A DNA stretch of 64,000 nucleotides from CAVTHW01 sp963734625 (GTDB lineage: Bacteria > Acidobacteriota > Terriglobia > Bryobacterales > Bryobacteraceae): assembly GCA_963734625.1 (NCBI GenBank), contig CAVTHW010000004.1:62001-126000 (forward strand), read 5' to 3'. The notes below the pieces were generated by a model. The model was not told the DNA's origin and searched no databases. It saw only the letters and a list, made by a program, of their open reading frames with translations. A program made the position numbers and the translations under genes. Each line of letters opens with the position of its first letter. The stretch's first letter is position 1. Shown here one piece after another: positions 1 to 9,350 of the stretch.

Positions 1-2
1 TC

Positions 3-239
3 CTGAACCGGGTGCCGAAGAACCCCGACGTAATGCCCGAGGAACTGGAACGGCTGCTGGGGGTCCCGGTGTTCGCGTGTTTGCCGGACGATTACGCCTC
101 CGTCTACGAGGCCTATGCGGAGGGCAAATTGCTGTCCTCCAATACTAATCTGGGGAAGCAACTCAATCGCTTGGCCGCGAAGATTGCCGGCTTGGAAGAT
201 CAGCCGGCCAAGAAGAAGTTCTCCCTTTTCAGTAACTAG
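3..239 (+). CDS. cpaE: CpaE/TadZ-like pilus-localising ATPase, C-terminal end (partial)
   Basis: The frame is open to the left edge, so only about 78 C-terminal codons are present. They match the end of CpaE/TadZ, the ParA/MinD-type ATPase that places the tight-adherence (Flp) pilus machine at the inner membrane: an LNRV strand, then the block LLGVPVFACLPDDY, then the helix VYEAYAEGKLL. The Walker and deviant-Walker motifs would lie upstream. It ends 11 bases before cpaF on the same strand, which supports the assignment and cotranscription. The last residues (KKKFSLFSN) are a basic tail. The family call rests on this tail plus context. Confidence 0.75.
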   Translation: MNRVPKNPDVMPEELERLLGVPVFACLPDDYASVYEAYAEGKLLSSNTNLGKQLNRLAAKIAGLEDQPAKKKFSLFSN

Positions 240-250
240 AGGACTAATCC

Positions 251-1615
<1,365 letters not shown>

Positions 1616-1632
1616 TGTACTGCGTCGCAAAT

Positions 1633-1790
1633 ACCGCTCCCTCACGGTCGCGGCTCTGTTACGGAACCGCGCGCGTAAGCGAGCGGTCAAGCTATCTCAG
1701 AGACACCACGCTAGTCGTCTGCGTCACGAATACTGGCCACTCCCTCCCGGTCGTGGTTCAGTGGTGTTTCGCTGAGCCAGAAGCACCGAA
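1633..1790. repeat. Interspersed palindromic repeat block between cpaF and tadB
   Basis: The gap between cpaF and tadB holds no convincing gene. It contains a 24-base unit at 1633-1656 beginning ACCGCTCCCTCACGGTCGC, a degenerate second copy at 1738-1759, and the 12-mer AGAAGCACCGAA at 1779-1790. The same unit occurs inverted at 4269-4292 (22 of 24 bases equal), next to the same 12-mer at 4260-4271. This looks like a composite REP-like element. A short open frame runs through it but has no protein-like features. Confidence 0.7.
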
Positions 1791-1835
1791 ATGGGCTGCG
1801 GGCAGAATTTCGGCCGCACTACGCGAGGAGGGCGC

Positions 1836-2804
1836 ATGACTTTACTGATTCTCAGCTTTGTGGCGGTCTTCGTAGTGATCTTGATCTCCGTAAGCGTCGC
1901 CTGGAACTTCTTTGAGGCGCAACGGAAGAAGAAAGTCGTCGGCATGCTCGAAACCGTGGCCGGCGATAAGACCATCACTGAGACCACGGTCTTGAAGGAC
2001 GCCGCCGGCGAGGCGAAGGATTTTCTGAACAAACTCGTCGGCCAGTTAGATCTCGCCTCGACACTCCAGGCGCGGATGCAGCAGGCGGGAATGGACTGGA
2101 GCGTCGGCAAGCTGTTCGCGGTCATGGCTGGTGCCAGCCTGGTCGGCGCGGTGATCGGATTCCGTTTCAATCCGCTAATCATCTCCGCTCTGAGCATCGC
2201 CGTTTTGATGGTCGCCTTCGGCTGCCTCCCGCTCTTGCTCGTTTCACGGAAAAGGGCCAAGCGGCTGGGAATGTTCGAGGAGCAGTTCCCGGAGGCCCTC
2301 GATTTTCTGGGGCGCGCCATGCGGGCAGGCCACGCCTTCTCGGTCAGTCTGGAGATGCTCGCAGATGAGTCGCCGGACCCCTTGAGCCGGGAGTTCCGGC
2401 AGGTCTTCAACGAGCAGAATCTCGGCGCGCCGATCGAGGCCGCGCTGCAGAACCTGGCTAAGCGGATGCCGCTGCTGGACGTGAGCTTCTTCGTCTCTGC
2501 CGTCCTCCTCCAAAAGGAGACCGGCGGCAACTTGAGCGAGATCCTCACGAACCTGGCGTACGTGATCAGGGAGCGGTTCAAGCTGAAGGGGCAAGTGAAA
2601 GCCGCGAGCGCCCACGGGAGGATCACGGGTCTGATCCTGACGCTCATGCCGATAGTCCTGGTGTTTGCCCTGATGTTCGTCGCCCCCGGCTACTTGCAGG
2701 GAATGGTGATGGATTCGGATGGCAAGTGGCTGGTCGTCGGCGCCGTCGTGGGCCAGATGCTGGGTTATTTCTTCATCCGGCGGATTATCAACATCAAGGT
2801 CTGA
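1836..2804 (+). CDS. tadB: TadB-like type II/IV secretion inner-membrane platform protein
   Basis: Inner-membrane platform protein of the Flp pilus (GspF/T2SSF superfamily), thought to convert CpaF motion into pilin extrusion. 322 aa: an N-terminal membrane helix (about 2-22), a cytoplasmic stretch, a paired hydrophobic segment (about 88-130), the T2SSF domain with LDFLGRAMRAGHAFSVSLEM (about 155-280), and two C-terminal helices. The ATG at 1836 was chosen over an upstream in-frame ATG at 1791 because GAGGAGG lies just before it and the extra 15 residues are repeat-derived. It is followed 17 bases later by tadC. Confidence 0.9.
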   Translation: MTLLILSFVAVFVVILISVSVAWNFFEAQRKKKVVGMLETVAGDKTITETTVLKDAAGEAKDFLNKLVGQLDLASTLQARMQQAGMDWSVGKLFAVMAGASLVGAVIGFRFNPLIISALSIAVLMVAFGCLPLLLVSRKRAKRLGMFEEQFPEALDFLGRAMRAGHAFSVSLEMLADESPDPLSREFRQVFNEQNLGAPIEAALQNLAKRMPLLDVSFFVSAVLLQKETGGNLSEILTNLAYVIRERFKLKGQVKAASAHGRITGLILTLMPIVLVFALMFVAPGYLQGMVMDSDGKWLVVGAVVGQMLGYFFIRRIINIKV

Positions 2805-2821
2805 ATTCGGGAGCCAAGACA

Positions 2822-3757
2822 ATGGCAATTCTGATTGCGGCGCTGCTGTTCACCCTGCTGATGGGAGCGATCATGGCCTTCGGCTACTGGCGCTACGCCC
2901 GTCCGGGGAGGGTGTACGACCGGCTGGCCGCAACTGCCGACGGCGGCGGCACAGCCACCGTTGGCCTCGCCGCGCCGGACCAGGGTTTCATGGCCAGGGT
3001 CACGCAGCAAATCGGCGAGAAAGTGCCCGTCTCCGACCAGGACGCATCTCTTGTTAAACGCTACATGGTGGCTGCGGGGCATCGCTCGGAGACCGCCGTC
3101 ACGATCTACTACGGAATCAGGGTCGTGCTCACGGTGGTCCTGGTGATTGCGGCCTTCTTCTGCCGGGACATGATCACGTCGAACTCGATCCTGCGGATCG
3201 TACTGGTGGTCGCGGCCGGCCTGGCCGGCTATTTTGCCCCCTCCTTCGTCCTCGAGCACATGATCGCCGCCAGGCAGGAAAAGATACGGCTGTCGCTTCC
3301 GGACGCCCTCGACCTGATGGTGGTGTGCGTGGAAGCCGGGCTGGGATTGGACCAGGCCATCCGCTCCGTCAGCGAGGAGCTTCACCTGACCCATCCGGAG
3401 ATCGCCGAAGAGCTTGGGTTGGTGAACCTGGAGATGCGGGCCGGCAAGAAGCGCTCGGAGGCGTTGAGGAACCTTGCGGACCGGACGGGCGAGGCGGAGT
3501 TGAGAAAACTGGTGGCCATCCTGATCCAGGCGGATCGCTTCGGAACCAGTATCGCGGAGTCGCTGCGGGGCCACTCGGACTTCATGCGAGTGCGCCGCCG
3601 CCAGGAAGCGGAGGAGAGGGCCGCCAAGGTGGGGGTGAAGCTGGTCTTCCCCATTTTCTTCTTCATCCTGCCCTCGATGCTGGTGGTGTCAGCCGGACCG
3701 GGTTTGCTCCAGATCTTCAAGTATTTGTTCCCGATGATGAGGAATTTTGGTCAGTAG
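2822..3757 (+). CDS. tadC: TadC-like type II/IV secretion inner-membrane platform protein
   Basis: Second GspF-superfamily platform protein of the Flp pilus, 311 aa. Membrane helices are visible at the N-terminus (ILIAALLFTLLMGAIMAFGY), at about residues 100-145, and at the C-terminus (FFFILPSMLVVSAGPGLL). The T2SSF domain includes LPDALDLMVVCVEAGLGLDQ, the TadC signature. Start is the ATG following the tadB stop; longer in-frame versions would begin inside tadB. Together with cpaE-cpaF-tadB it gives the canonical tadZABC order. Pilin and secretin genes are not in the window. Confidence 0.9.
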   Translation: MAILIAALLFTLLMGAIMAFGYWRYARPGRVYDRLAATADGGGTATVGLAAPDQGFMARVTQQIGEKVPVSDQDASLVKRYMVAAGHRSETAVTIYYGIRVVLTVVLVIAAFFCRDMITSNSILRIVLVVAAGLAGYFAPSFVLEHMIAARQEKIRLSLPDALDLMVVCVEAGLGLDQAIRSVSEELHLTHPEIAEELGLVNLEMRAGKKRSEALRNLADRTGEAELRKLVAILIQADRFGTSIAESLRGHSDFMRVRRRQEAEERAAKVGVKLVFPIFFFILPSMLVVSAGPGLLQIFKYLFPMMRNFGQ

Positions 3758-3784
3758 CAGTGACAAATTGAAAGGAGAATCAAG

Positions 3785-3901
3785 ATGGACAACACAACGA
3801 TGACGGCAATCCTTTGGGTGGCAGCGGTGGCGATTTTCGGCCTCTATCTGCTGCGCCGCAAAGAAGCGCAACGTCCTCGGCAGCAAGTAGTATGCAATTG
3901 A
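3785..3901 (+). CDS. 38-aa single-pass membrane peptide downstream of tadC
   Basis: A short frame of 38 codons begins at an ATG preceded by AAAGGAGA at ideal distance. It encodes MDNTTMTAILWVAAVAIFGL..., a single hydrophobic helix (about residues 7-23) followed by the basic cytoplasmic-type tail YLLRRKEAQRPRQQ. It starts 27 bases after tadC on the same strand. No family is recognised. The strong ribosome site and the clean helix-plus-basic-tail topology argue that it is real; the stop falls just before a repeat block, so a truncated longer gene is an alternative. Confidence 0.5.
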   Translation: MDNTTMTAILWVAAVAIFGLYLLRRKEAQRPRQQVVCN

Positions 3902-3916
3902 CAGTGCTAGAAGACC

Positions 3917-3961
3917 GTGGTGAAAGTGCGCAAGCGTCAGCTTGCGACTTACTTTCGCCAC
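3917..3961. repeat. Long hairpin repeat (CGCAAGC-type)
   Basis: Extended inverted repeat: the outer arms GTGG/CCAC and TGAAAGT/ACTTTC flank a core GCGCAAGC-GTCA-GCTTGCG. The same core motif appears as a perfect hairpin at 42991-43008. It follows the pilus genes and could also act as a terminator, although no T-tract follows. Confidence 0.6.
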
Positions 3962-3965
3962 GGGC

Positions 3966-4076
3966 TGCTAGAGGTCTTAGGCAAGCAGATCAACGGGTAC
4001 GCAGTTGACCGTGGGGCAGGCTGTTCAGCCTGCGGACCCGCTTTCCAGGGGGTCCAAGCCGGCCGGAAGGCTGGCC
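3966..4076 (+). repeat. 111-bp dispersed direct repeat, copy A
   Basis: Aligns almost without gaps with 6207-6317 at roughly 85 percent identity by eye. Both contain the stretch TCAGCCTGCGGACCCGCTTT and internal small hairpins. The two copies bracket the squalene-cyclase-repeat and DUF362 gene pair. No coding potential is apparent in either copy. Confidence 0.8.
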
Positions 4077-4358
4077 GCACCACGCCAGTGTACTGCGGTG
4101 CAGGTAAGGCCATGCGATTTCCTTGTTGCGCACGCACTCATGCGTGCCGCGTCGAGACACATCTCGACGCCGAAGGTTCGGCTCGACTGCCGAAACGGCA
4201 GGCTGAAGCGTAAGCTACGTTATTGCGAGTAACCGTCATTCTTCTTGACGCCGACCGCTAGAAGCACCGAACCGCGACCGTCAGGGAGCGGTAAAGGAAC
4301 TTTGGAGACAGGCCCCGCCCAGAGGCGGGCGCCGGCCTTGAACTGGTAAGCTCGAAAA
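4077..4358. repeat. Non-coding interval with inverted REP-like unit at 4269-4292
   Basis: Together with the preceding repeats this makes a 457-bp stretch (3902-4358) without a gene. It includes the inverted copy (4269-4292) of the unit found between cpaF and tadB, and AGAAGCACCGAA at 4260-4271. Nothing else coding or structural was recognised. Confidence 0.6.
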
Positions 4359-5231
4359 ATGTCGAACTCCCGTCCCGGGGCGCTCTCCTTCCTGTTGGCC
4401 GCCCAGAATCCCGATGGCGGCTGGGGATATGGAGGAGGCGTCTCCTGGACCGAGCCTACAGGCTATGCCATGTTGGCGTTGGGTTCGGAATCCGCTGCCG
4501 CCGAGAATGTGGCCCGCGGCGGGCGCTGGCTGTCCGGGCTGCAGCGCCCGGACGGCGGGTGGCCGCCGTGCGCATCGGTGAGCCAAAGCACTTGGGTCAC
4601 CGCTCTCGCCTTGCTGGCCTTGCCGGGCGAGGCCGGTGCGGCTCGGCGGCGCGCCTGCCAATGGCTCCTCGAGCAGACCGGCAGGGAATCGGGCGTCTTA
4701 CAGCGGCTCCGCCAAAGCCTTCTCGGCGTAGAGGCGTACCAGGATCTCAGCTACGACGGCTGGCCCTGGTTTCCCGGCACGGCGGCTTGGGTTGCGCCGA
4801 CTGCCCTCGTGATTCTGGCCCTGGAGAAGGCGGTGCGGCAGGGCGATGGGCCGAATCCGGCTAAGCGCCTTGAGTCCGGCCGTCTGTTTCTTTGGGCCCG
4901 CGTCTGCCGGGACGGTGGATGGAACCACGGCTCCACTCGAGCTCTGGGCTACGACTCCAACTCCTACCCCGAGACCACCGGGGTAGCCTTGTTAGGATTG
5001 CACGGCGCGACGGCTCCAGAATTGGGCGCGGCGATTACCGCCGCCGAGCGCCAGCTGAGTTCCTGCCGCTCGGTGGAAGGATCGAGTTGGCTTCGCCTCG
5101 GACTCCTGGCCCACTCGCGGGCCGCAGCCGTCGCGGCACCGGATCTGCCGCAGTGCCGCGGCGTCATGGACAATGCCTTGTGGCTGCTCGCGGATCGTGC
5201 GGCAAGCGGCTCCAACGCGTTCCTGGAATAA
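4359..5231 (+). CDS. Squalene-cyclase/prenyltransferase-repeat protein
   Basis: 290-aa protein built of alpha/alpha-barrel repeats of the squalene-hopene cyclase / prenyltransferase beta-subunit fold. QW-like motifs are visible: QNPDGGWGYGGG near residues 15-25, LQRPDGGWPP near 60-70, and CRDGGWNHGS near 185-195. It is less than half the length of a real squalene-hopene cyclase and lacks the catalytic DxDD motif, so it is probably a binding or structural protein rather than a cyclase. The next gene starts 3 bases after its stop, so the two form an operon. The substrate is unknown. Confidence 0.75.
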   Translation: MSNSRPGALSFLLAAQNPDGGWGYGGGVSWTEPTGYAMLALGSESAAAENVARGGRWLSGLQRPDGGWPPCASVSQSTWVTALALLALPGEAGAARRRACQWLLEQTGRESGVLQRLRQSLLGVEAYQDLSYDGWPWFPGTAAWVAPTALVILALEKAVRQGDGPNPAKRLESGRLFLWARVCRDGGWNHGSTRALGYDSNSYPETTGVALLGLHGATAPELGAAITAAERQLSSCRSVEGSSWLRLGLLAHSRAAAVAAPDLPQCRGVMDNALWLLADRAASGSNAFLE

Positions 5232-5234
5232 CGG

Positions 5235-6197
5235 ATGGCTTTCGAACTGAACCGGCGCCAGGTATTGAAGGGGTCCGTGGGGTTAGCCGCGGCGGCGGGA
5301 TGCGCCCGCAAGCCCAAGCCAGGCGCCGAGCCGCGGGTCAGCATCCTCAAGGCGGACTACGGTCCCGGCCTCCACGACAAGGTTCGGCGCCTGCTTCTGG
5401 ACCACAAGGTGGATGTCCGCGGCAAGCGGGTGCTGTTGAAGCCCAACCTGGTGGAGTTCGATCCGGGTGCGGCGATCAACACCAATCCCCTGCTGGTGCT
5501 GGCCGCGTTTGAAGCTTTTCGGTCTTTAGGCGCCGCCAGCGTCGGCATCGCCGAGGGCCCCGGACATCGCCGCGTTACCCTGGATCTCGCGGATGCGGCG
5601 GGGTACTACCGGACCTTCCCGGATTTCGACAAAGTATTCACCGACCTGAACCTGGACGATGTTGCCCCAGTGCGGCTGCCCAGGGCCGCCGTCCGCCTGA
5701 ATTCTCTTTATCTGCCAAAGACCGCATTGGGCTGCGATCTGCTCGTCTCGCTGCCCAAGATGAAGACTCACCACTGGGTCGGAGCCACACTCGGCATGAA
5801 GAATCTGTTCGGGCTCGTGCCGGGCGGCGTTTATGGCTGGCCGAAGAATGTCCTCCACTGGGCCGGCATTGACGAGAGCATCGTGGCGATCAATTCCGTC
5901 TTCCCGAAGTTGTTCACCATCGTGGACGGAATCGAAGGCATGGAGGGCAACGGCCCGATCCAAGGCCGCCCGAAGATGGCGGGTGTGATTGTGGGCGGCC
6001 CGGACCGGGTGGCTGTCGATGCCACCTGCTGCCGGATCATGGGAATCGATCCGCAAAAAGTCCGCTATTTGAAGCTCGCCGAAACCTTGGGGCAGACCGA
6101 GGCAGTGAACGTCCGGCAAGTCGGAGAGCCAATCCTTGGGGTCACAACCCCGTTCCAGCTTCTGCCGGGTCTGAGAGACCTGTGCTTGACGACCTGA
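5235..6197 (+). CDS. DUF362 domain protein with Tat-like signal
   Basis: 320 aa. The N-terminus has a Tat/lipoprotein-type signal (RRQVLKGSVGLAAAAGCARK, with Cys about residue 22). The rest matches DUF362: LLKPNLVEFDPGAAINTN, then LLVSLPKMKTHHWVG and TLGMKNLFGLVPG, then DGIEGMEGNGP. DUF362 proteins are often fused to ferredoxin domains; none is visible here. It is coupled to the preceding squalene-cyclase-repeat gene with a 3-base gap. The biochemical role of the family is not established and I cannot assign one. Confidence 0.85.
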   Translation: MAFELNRRQVLKGSVGLAAAAGCARKPKPGAEPRVSILKADYGPGLHDKVRRLLLDHKVDVRGKRVLLKPNLVEFDPGAAINTNPLLVLAAFEAFRSLGAASVGIAEGPGHRRVTLDLADAAGYYRTFPDFDKVFTDLNLDDVAPVRLPRAAVRLNSLYLPKTALGCDLLVSLPKMKTHHWVGATLGMKNLFGLVPGGVYGWPKNVLHWAGIDESIVAINSVFPKLFTIVDGIEGMEGNGPIQGRPKMAGVIVGGPDRVAVDATCCRIMGIDPQKVRYLKLAETLGQTEAVNVRQVGEPILGVTTPFQLLPGLRDLCLTT

Positions 6198-6206
6198 TGC
6201 ACGAAC

Positions 6207-6317
6207 AGCTAGTGGTCTGCGGCAAGCAGATCAACGAATATGCAATTGACCGTGGGGAAGGCTGCTCAGCCTGCGGACCCGCTTTCCAGCGGTTCCAGCC
6301 GGTGGGAAGGCCGGCTG
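6207..6317 (+). repeat. 111-bp dispersed direct repeat, copy B
   Basis: Second copy of the repeat at 3966-4076, lying 2241 bases downstream in the same orientation. It starts 9 bases after the DUF362 stop and lies upstream of the FkbM-type methyltransferase gene. The open frame through it is an extension of the methyltransferase frame, not a separate gene. Confidence 0.8.
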
Positions 6318-6386
6318 GGGAGCGTGTCAGCCCCCCTAGAACAGGGAGAATTCAGGCCGCACTACACTGGGGCTGGATGCGATGTT

Positions 6387-7313
6387 ATGAATACGACACA
6401 TAAAAGTATAATCACGTTGATTCGGGTTCTGATTCCCATCATCGTCATTGCCACAGTGGTCTTGGTCAGTAGCCCGTTCAGATTTAGGGCCGGGTGGCTG
6501 TATCTTTCGGGCCATTCAAGTATCGGACTGTTTGAGTCGTTAGAGGCTGGGCCGATCACCGCGGCTCAACTTCTTCAGGTAGCGCAGGTCCATGCGAAGA
6601 CAAAGCTCATCGAACGGGACCCGGCCGGTCTGTCGCTGTGGAATACGCAGCTGGGGCGGTTCTGGATGGTTACCGATAGCCGCGATGCGCTGGAGTGGGA
6701 TTTGGCCGAACAGACCCGCAAGATCTACGGTAAGGGAGACAGAGGCGAACGAGCTGGCGACATTGTGCTGGACTGCGGCGCTAACGTCGGCCTATATGCG
6801 AAAACGGCGCTCGCCTCTGGAGCGAAGCTGGTAGTGGCCATCGAGCCTGCCCCTGAGAATGTCGAATGTCTCCGCCGCAATTTAGCGCGAGAAATCACCG
6901 AGCGTAAGGTGGTCGTGTGGCCTAAGGGTGTCTGGGACAAGGAAGACACGCTGACTCTGAACCGTGACCCGAATAACTCAGCGCGAGACAGCTTCTTACG
7001 TCTTGAGGGTCCCTCCATCAGCGGCATCCAAGTTCCCTTGAGCACGATCGACAAGCTGGTCGCGGACCTGAACTTAGCGCGCGTCGATTTCATCAAGATG
7101 GACATCGAAGGCTCCGAGTGTAAAGCCATTCTGGGTGCGCAACGCACGCTGACGCAGTTCAAGCCACGGATGGCGCTCTGCGTGTACCATCAGCCGGGCG
7201 ACAGGACTGCCGTTCCGCAAGAAGTGCTCAGGATTGCCCCCAATTACCGAGTGTCCCTGCAGGGCTTCATGTTGAAGGACTCCATCTTCGCTGAGATCGC
7301 CCACTTTTGGTAA
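6387..7313 (+). CDS. Membrane-anchored FkbM-family methyltransferase
   Basis: 308-aa SAM-dependent methyltransferase of the FkbM family, which commonly O-methylates sugars. The N-terminus has one membrane helix (IITLIRVLIPIIVIATVVLV, about 8-30). The Rossmann domain starts with DCGANVGLY (D129), followed by VVAIEPAPENVECLRRNL; MDIEGSE near residue 238 is the FkbM signature. The ATG at 6387 was chosen because earlier in-frame starts lie in the dispersed repeat; no strong ribosome site is seen. Codon use looks less GC-biased than in neighbours. It stands alone between repeat B and the insertion sequence, consistent with acquired DNA. Confidence 0.85.
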   Translation: MNTTHKSIITLIRVLIPIIVIATVVLVSSPFRFRAGWLYLSGHSSIGLFESLEAGPITAAQLLQVAQVHAKTKLIERDPAGLSLWNTQLGRFWMVTDSRDALEWDLAEQTRKIYGKGDRGERAGDIVLDCGANVGLYAKTALASGAKLVVAIEPAPENVECLRRNLAREITERKVVVWPKGVWDKEDTLTLNRDPNNSARDSFLRLEGPSISGIQVPLSTIDKLVADLNLARVDFIKMDIEGSECKAILGAQRTLTQFKPRMALCVYHQPGDRTAVPQEVLRIAPNYRVSLQGFMLKDSIFAEIAHFW

Positions 7314-7434
7314 TCCAGGACCGCGGGCCCTTCGCAGCAAGAATTCATCACGCGGAACCACGATCGCGCGGCGGTAGAACGCCGTGACGATAGTCTGGCG
7401 GATCTTCCTCTTGCTGATGAGCGGAGTTTGCCTG

Positions 7435-9200
7435 GTAACCACCTGAGGGGAATCAGGTTCCCGCTTCGCGGCGCGGAAGGAGTCCTGTCTACACGTTATC
7501 TTTTGGGCAGCGGCACACCCAGCGCCCCCAGAATCTGTTGCTGCCGATCGTCCGGCTTGGGCAACTGCGCCACGTTGGTGTTTTCATCAACCCGGTATTC
7601 CAACAGGCACAGACGGCTCAGTGCGGCCATGGCATCGGCCAAGGTGATGGCGTGCGGGTTGGCGTCGGTGGTCCCAAACGCCGCCTGTAGCCGGCGCTCC
7701 ATCTCGCGGCTGAGCTTCAGTGCCAACAGACAGCAGAACACATGCCCCCGCGTGCGGCTTTCCTTGCGCACAAACACCGGCCGCACTTCCAGCAGACCGG
7801 TCTTCATCTGCCGGAAGTCCCGCTCCACCTTCTCTAAGCTCACGTAGCTGTCGTGCACTTCCTGCCCGCTGAGGTTCTGCTTCGGCACATCGGTTACCAC
7901 CACGTAACAGCCTGCCAATTCCATGGTTCGGTCGATGGCCGCCTGGTTGCGCTCCAGCACCATCGTCCGTCCCTCCAGATGCAGTTCCACCAGGCCGGTG
8001 AGCTTGTGGCGGGCCATCCAAACCTGTAGGTTCCGCGGACCCGCTTCGGGCTGGCAGCGCGGCGACTTCTCGACCTGTTCGTTGCGCTGCTCGACCTTCC
8101 CGCTCAACTTGGCCAGCTTGTCCTCCAAGCGGTGCTGTTCCCGCGCGGCCGTGTCGTCGTTCTTCCGTAGCAGGTAACGCACCCCGTCGGCCTCGACTTC
8201 GCACACCTCTTCATGGAACAGGCCCATCTGCAGCGTGCCCGCGCTCAGGAGCCGGCGGATCTGCGGATCGGTCAGCGCGCTGATGTAGCGCAGACCGGCC
8301 TCTTGGAGCGCCTGTTTGCCTTTGCTCTTGACCATCCCCCGGTCGCCCACAAAGATCAACTCCCGGACCCCGAACTGCTCCTTCACGATGCGGATCTGTT
8401 CCACCCCGGTGGTGGGATCGCCGGAGTTACCGGCGAAGACGCGCACCGCCAGCGGTTCGCCTTCGCGGTCGGCCAGCAGTCCGATGACGATCTGCAGTTT
8501 GCCACGCTTGCCGTCCCGGTTGTAGCCATACTCGCCCAGGGCGTTGTGCTGGCCTTCCATGTAGCTACTGGTGACGTCGTACAGGAACAGGGTGGGCGGG
8601 GCGCCGCGCTGTTTCAGGTACTGGCGATAGAGACTCCGTTCGATGGATTCCTGGCGGGCGCAAAGATCGTCGAGGGCGGCATACAGATCGTCCTCGTCGA
8701 AGGAGCCCAGCCCAAGCACTTCGGCGACGGCGTGATCGGCGGCCCAGCGGGTGGCCGACAAGCGCGAGCCCTGGTGGGCAACGCGGGCGAGCACTAGGAA
8801 CAGCGCCAGTTTGGCGAGGCGGGTTTTGCCGAGGGCGGCGGACAGGCCGAGTTGGTCGGCGAGGTGTTTCAGCGCGAACAGAACGCCGAAAACCAGGCCG
8901 CTGGTGGGTTCGGCGGCCAGGTGGTCGAAGTCGCCGCGGAGGGCGCGGCGGAGGGCCTCGATGCGGGCGGGGTCCCACTGGGAGAGGTTGGCGAGGGTTT
9001 GTTTGACGACCCGTCTACCCCGGCGCAGGCTTTGGCGGAGGAGGATGGCGGGGGGCGAGGAGCGATTGGGGACGGTATCGATGTACATGGCCACATGTTA
9101 TCATAACCAATCAGATGATGCAATGGACATCTACATCTTACATGGGCACACAGAGCCAAGCACGACCTCCCCTTTCGCGAAGACAGCTCAGGAACTTACC
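7435..9200 (-). mobile_element. IS1634/IS4-type insertion sequence, ends uncertain
   Basis: The transposase gene at 7496-9094 marks an insertion sequence. Its ends could not be fixed. The best imperfect inverted match in the flanks is 7435-7448 against 9187-9200 (11 of 14 bases), which is about what chance would give, and I see no clear target-site duplication. The outer coordinates given here are that weak guess. Confidence 0.35.
7496..9094 (-). CDS. IS1634-family (IS4 superfamily) DDE transposase
   Basis: 532-aa DDE transposase that catalyses cut-and-paste movement of its element. Acidic triad candidates are visible: Asp in LYDVTSSYMEG, Asp in VGDRGMVKSKG, and Glu in EKVERDFRQMK, the last inside the IS4-type Y-R-E-K region. 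QIVIGLLADREGEPLAVRVF and NSGDPTT are typical of IS1634 relatives. The reading frame is full length and uninterrupted, so the element may still be active. It lies between a lone methyltransferase gene and the polysaccharide operon. The start near 9094 reads MAMYIDTV, with an internal ATG two codons later. Confidence 0.9.
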   Translation of the reverse strand: MAMYIDTVPNRSSPPAILLRQSLRRGRRVVKQTLANLSQWDPARIEALRRALRGDFDHLAAEPTSGLVFGVLFALKHLADQLGLSAALGKTRLAKLALFLVLARVAHQGSRLSATRWAADHAVAEVLGLGSFDEDDLYAALDDLCARQESIERSLYRQYLKQRGAPPTLFLYDVTSSYMEGQHNALGEYGYNRDGKRGKLQIVIGLLADREGEPLAVRVFAGNSGDPTTGVEQIRIVKEQFGVRELIFVGDRGMVKSKGKQALQEAGLRYISALTDPQIRRLLSAGTLQMGLFHEEVCEVEADGVRYLLRKNDDTAAREQHRLEDKLAKLSGKVEQRNEQVEKSPRCQPEAGPRNLQVWMARHKLTGLVELHLEGRTMVLERNQAAIDRTMELAGCYVVVTDVPKQNLSGQEVHDSYVSLEKVERDFRQMKTGLLEVRPVFVRKESRTRGHVFCCLLALKLSREMERRLQAAFGTTDANPHAITLADAMAALSRLCLLEYRVDENTNVAQLPKPDDRQQQILGALGVPLPKR

Positions 9201-9305
9201 CGCTACTCACCGGGCTGGAGTGGGGGGAAGATGCGTCTGAGGACATACAAACTCAATGTTCTCATTCAGTTCAACACCATACGATAGGCACAACTGTCCC
9301 GCCTG

Positions 9306-9325
9306 TACGGTCCAAACGGACCGTA
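9306..9325 (-). terminator. Hairpin after the polysaccharide operon
   Basis: Perfect 8-bp stem TACGGTCC / GGACCGTA with a 4-base loop (AAAC) lies 26 bases past the last gene of the minus-strand operon. No T-tract follows on the minus strand, so it would be an atypical terminator or an mRNA 3'-end stabiliser. Confidence 0.45.
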
Positions 9326-9350
9326 GGGTCAACTCCGTTCCGTATCTTCA

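Noticed and set aside
4359..5231. Squalene-hopene cyclase
   Set aside because: Too short and without the catalytic DxDD motif; only the repeat fold is supported.
7435..9200. Terminal inverted repeats of the insertion sequence
   Set aside because: The best match (11 of 14 bases) is at chance level for flanks of this size, and no target duplication was seen, so the ends are not claimed.
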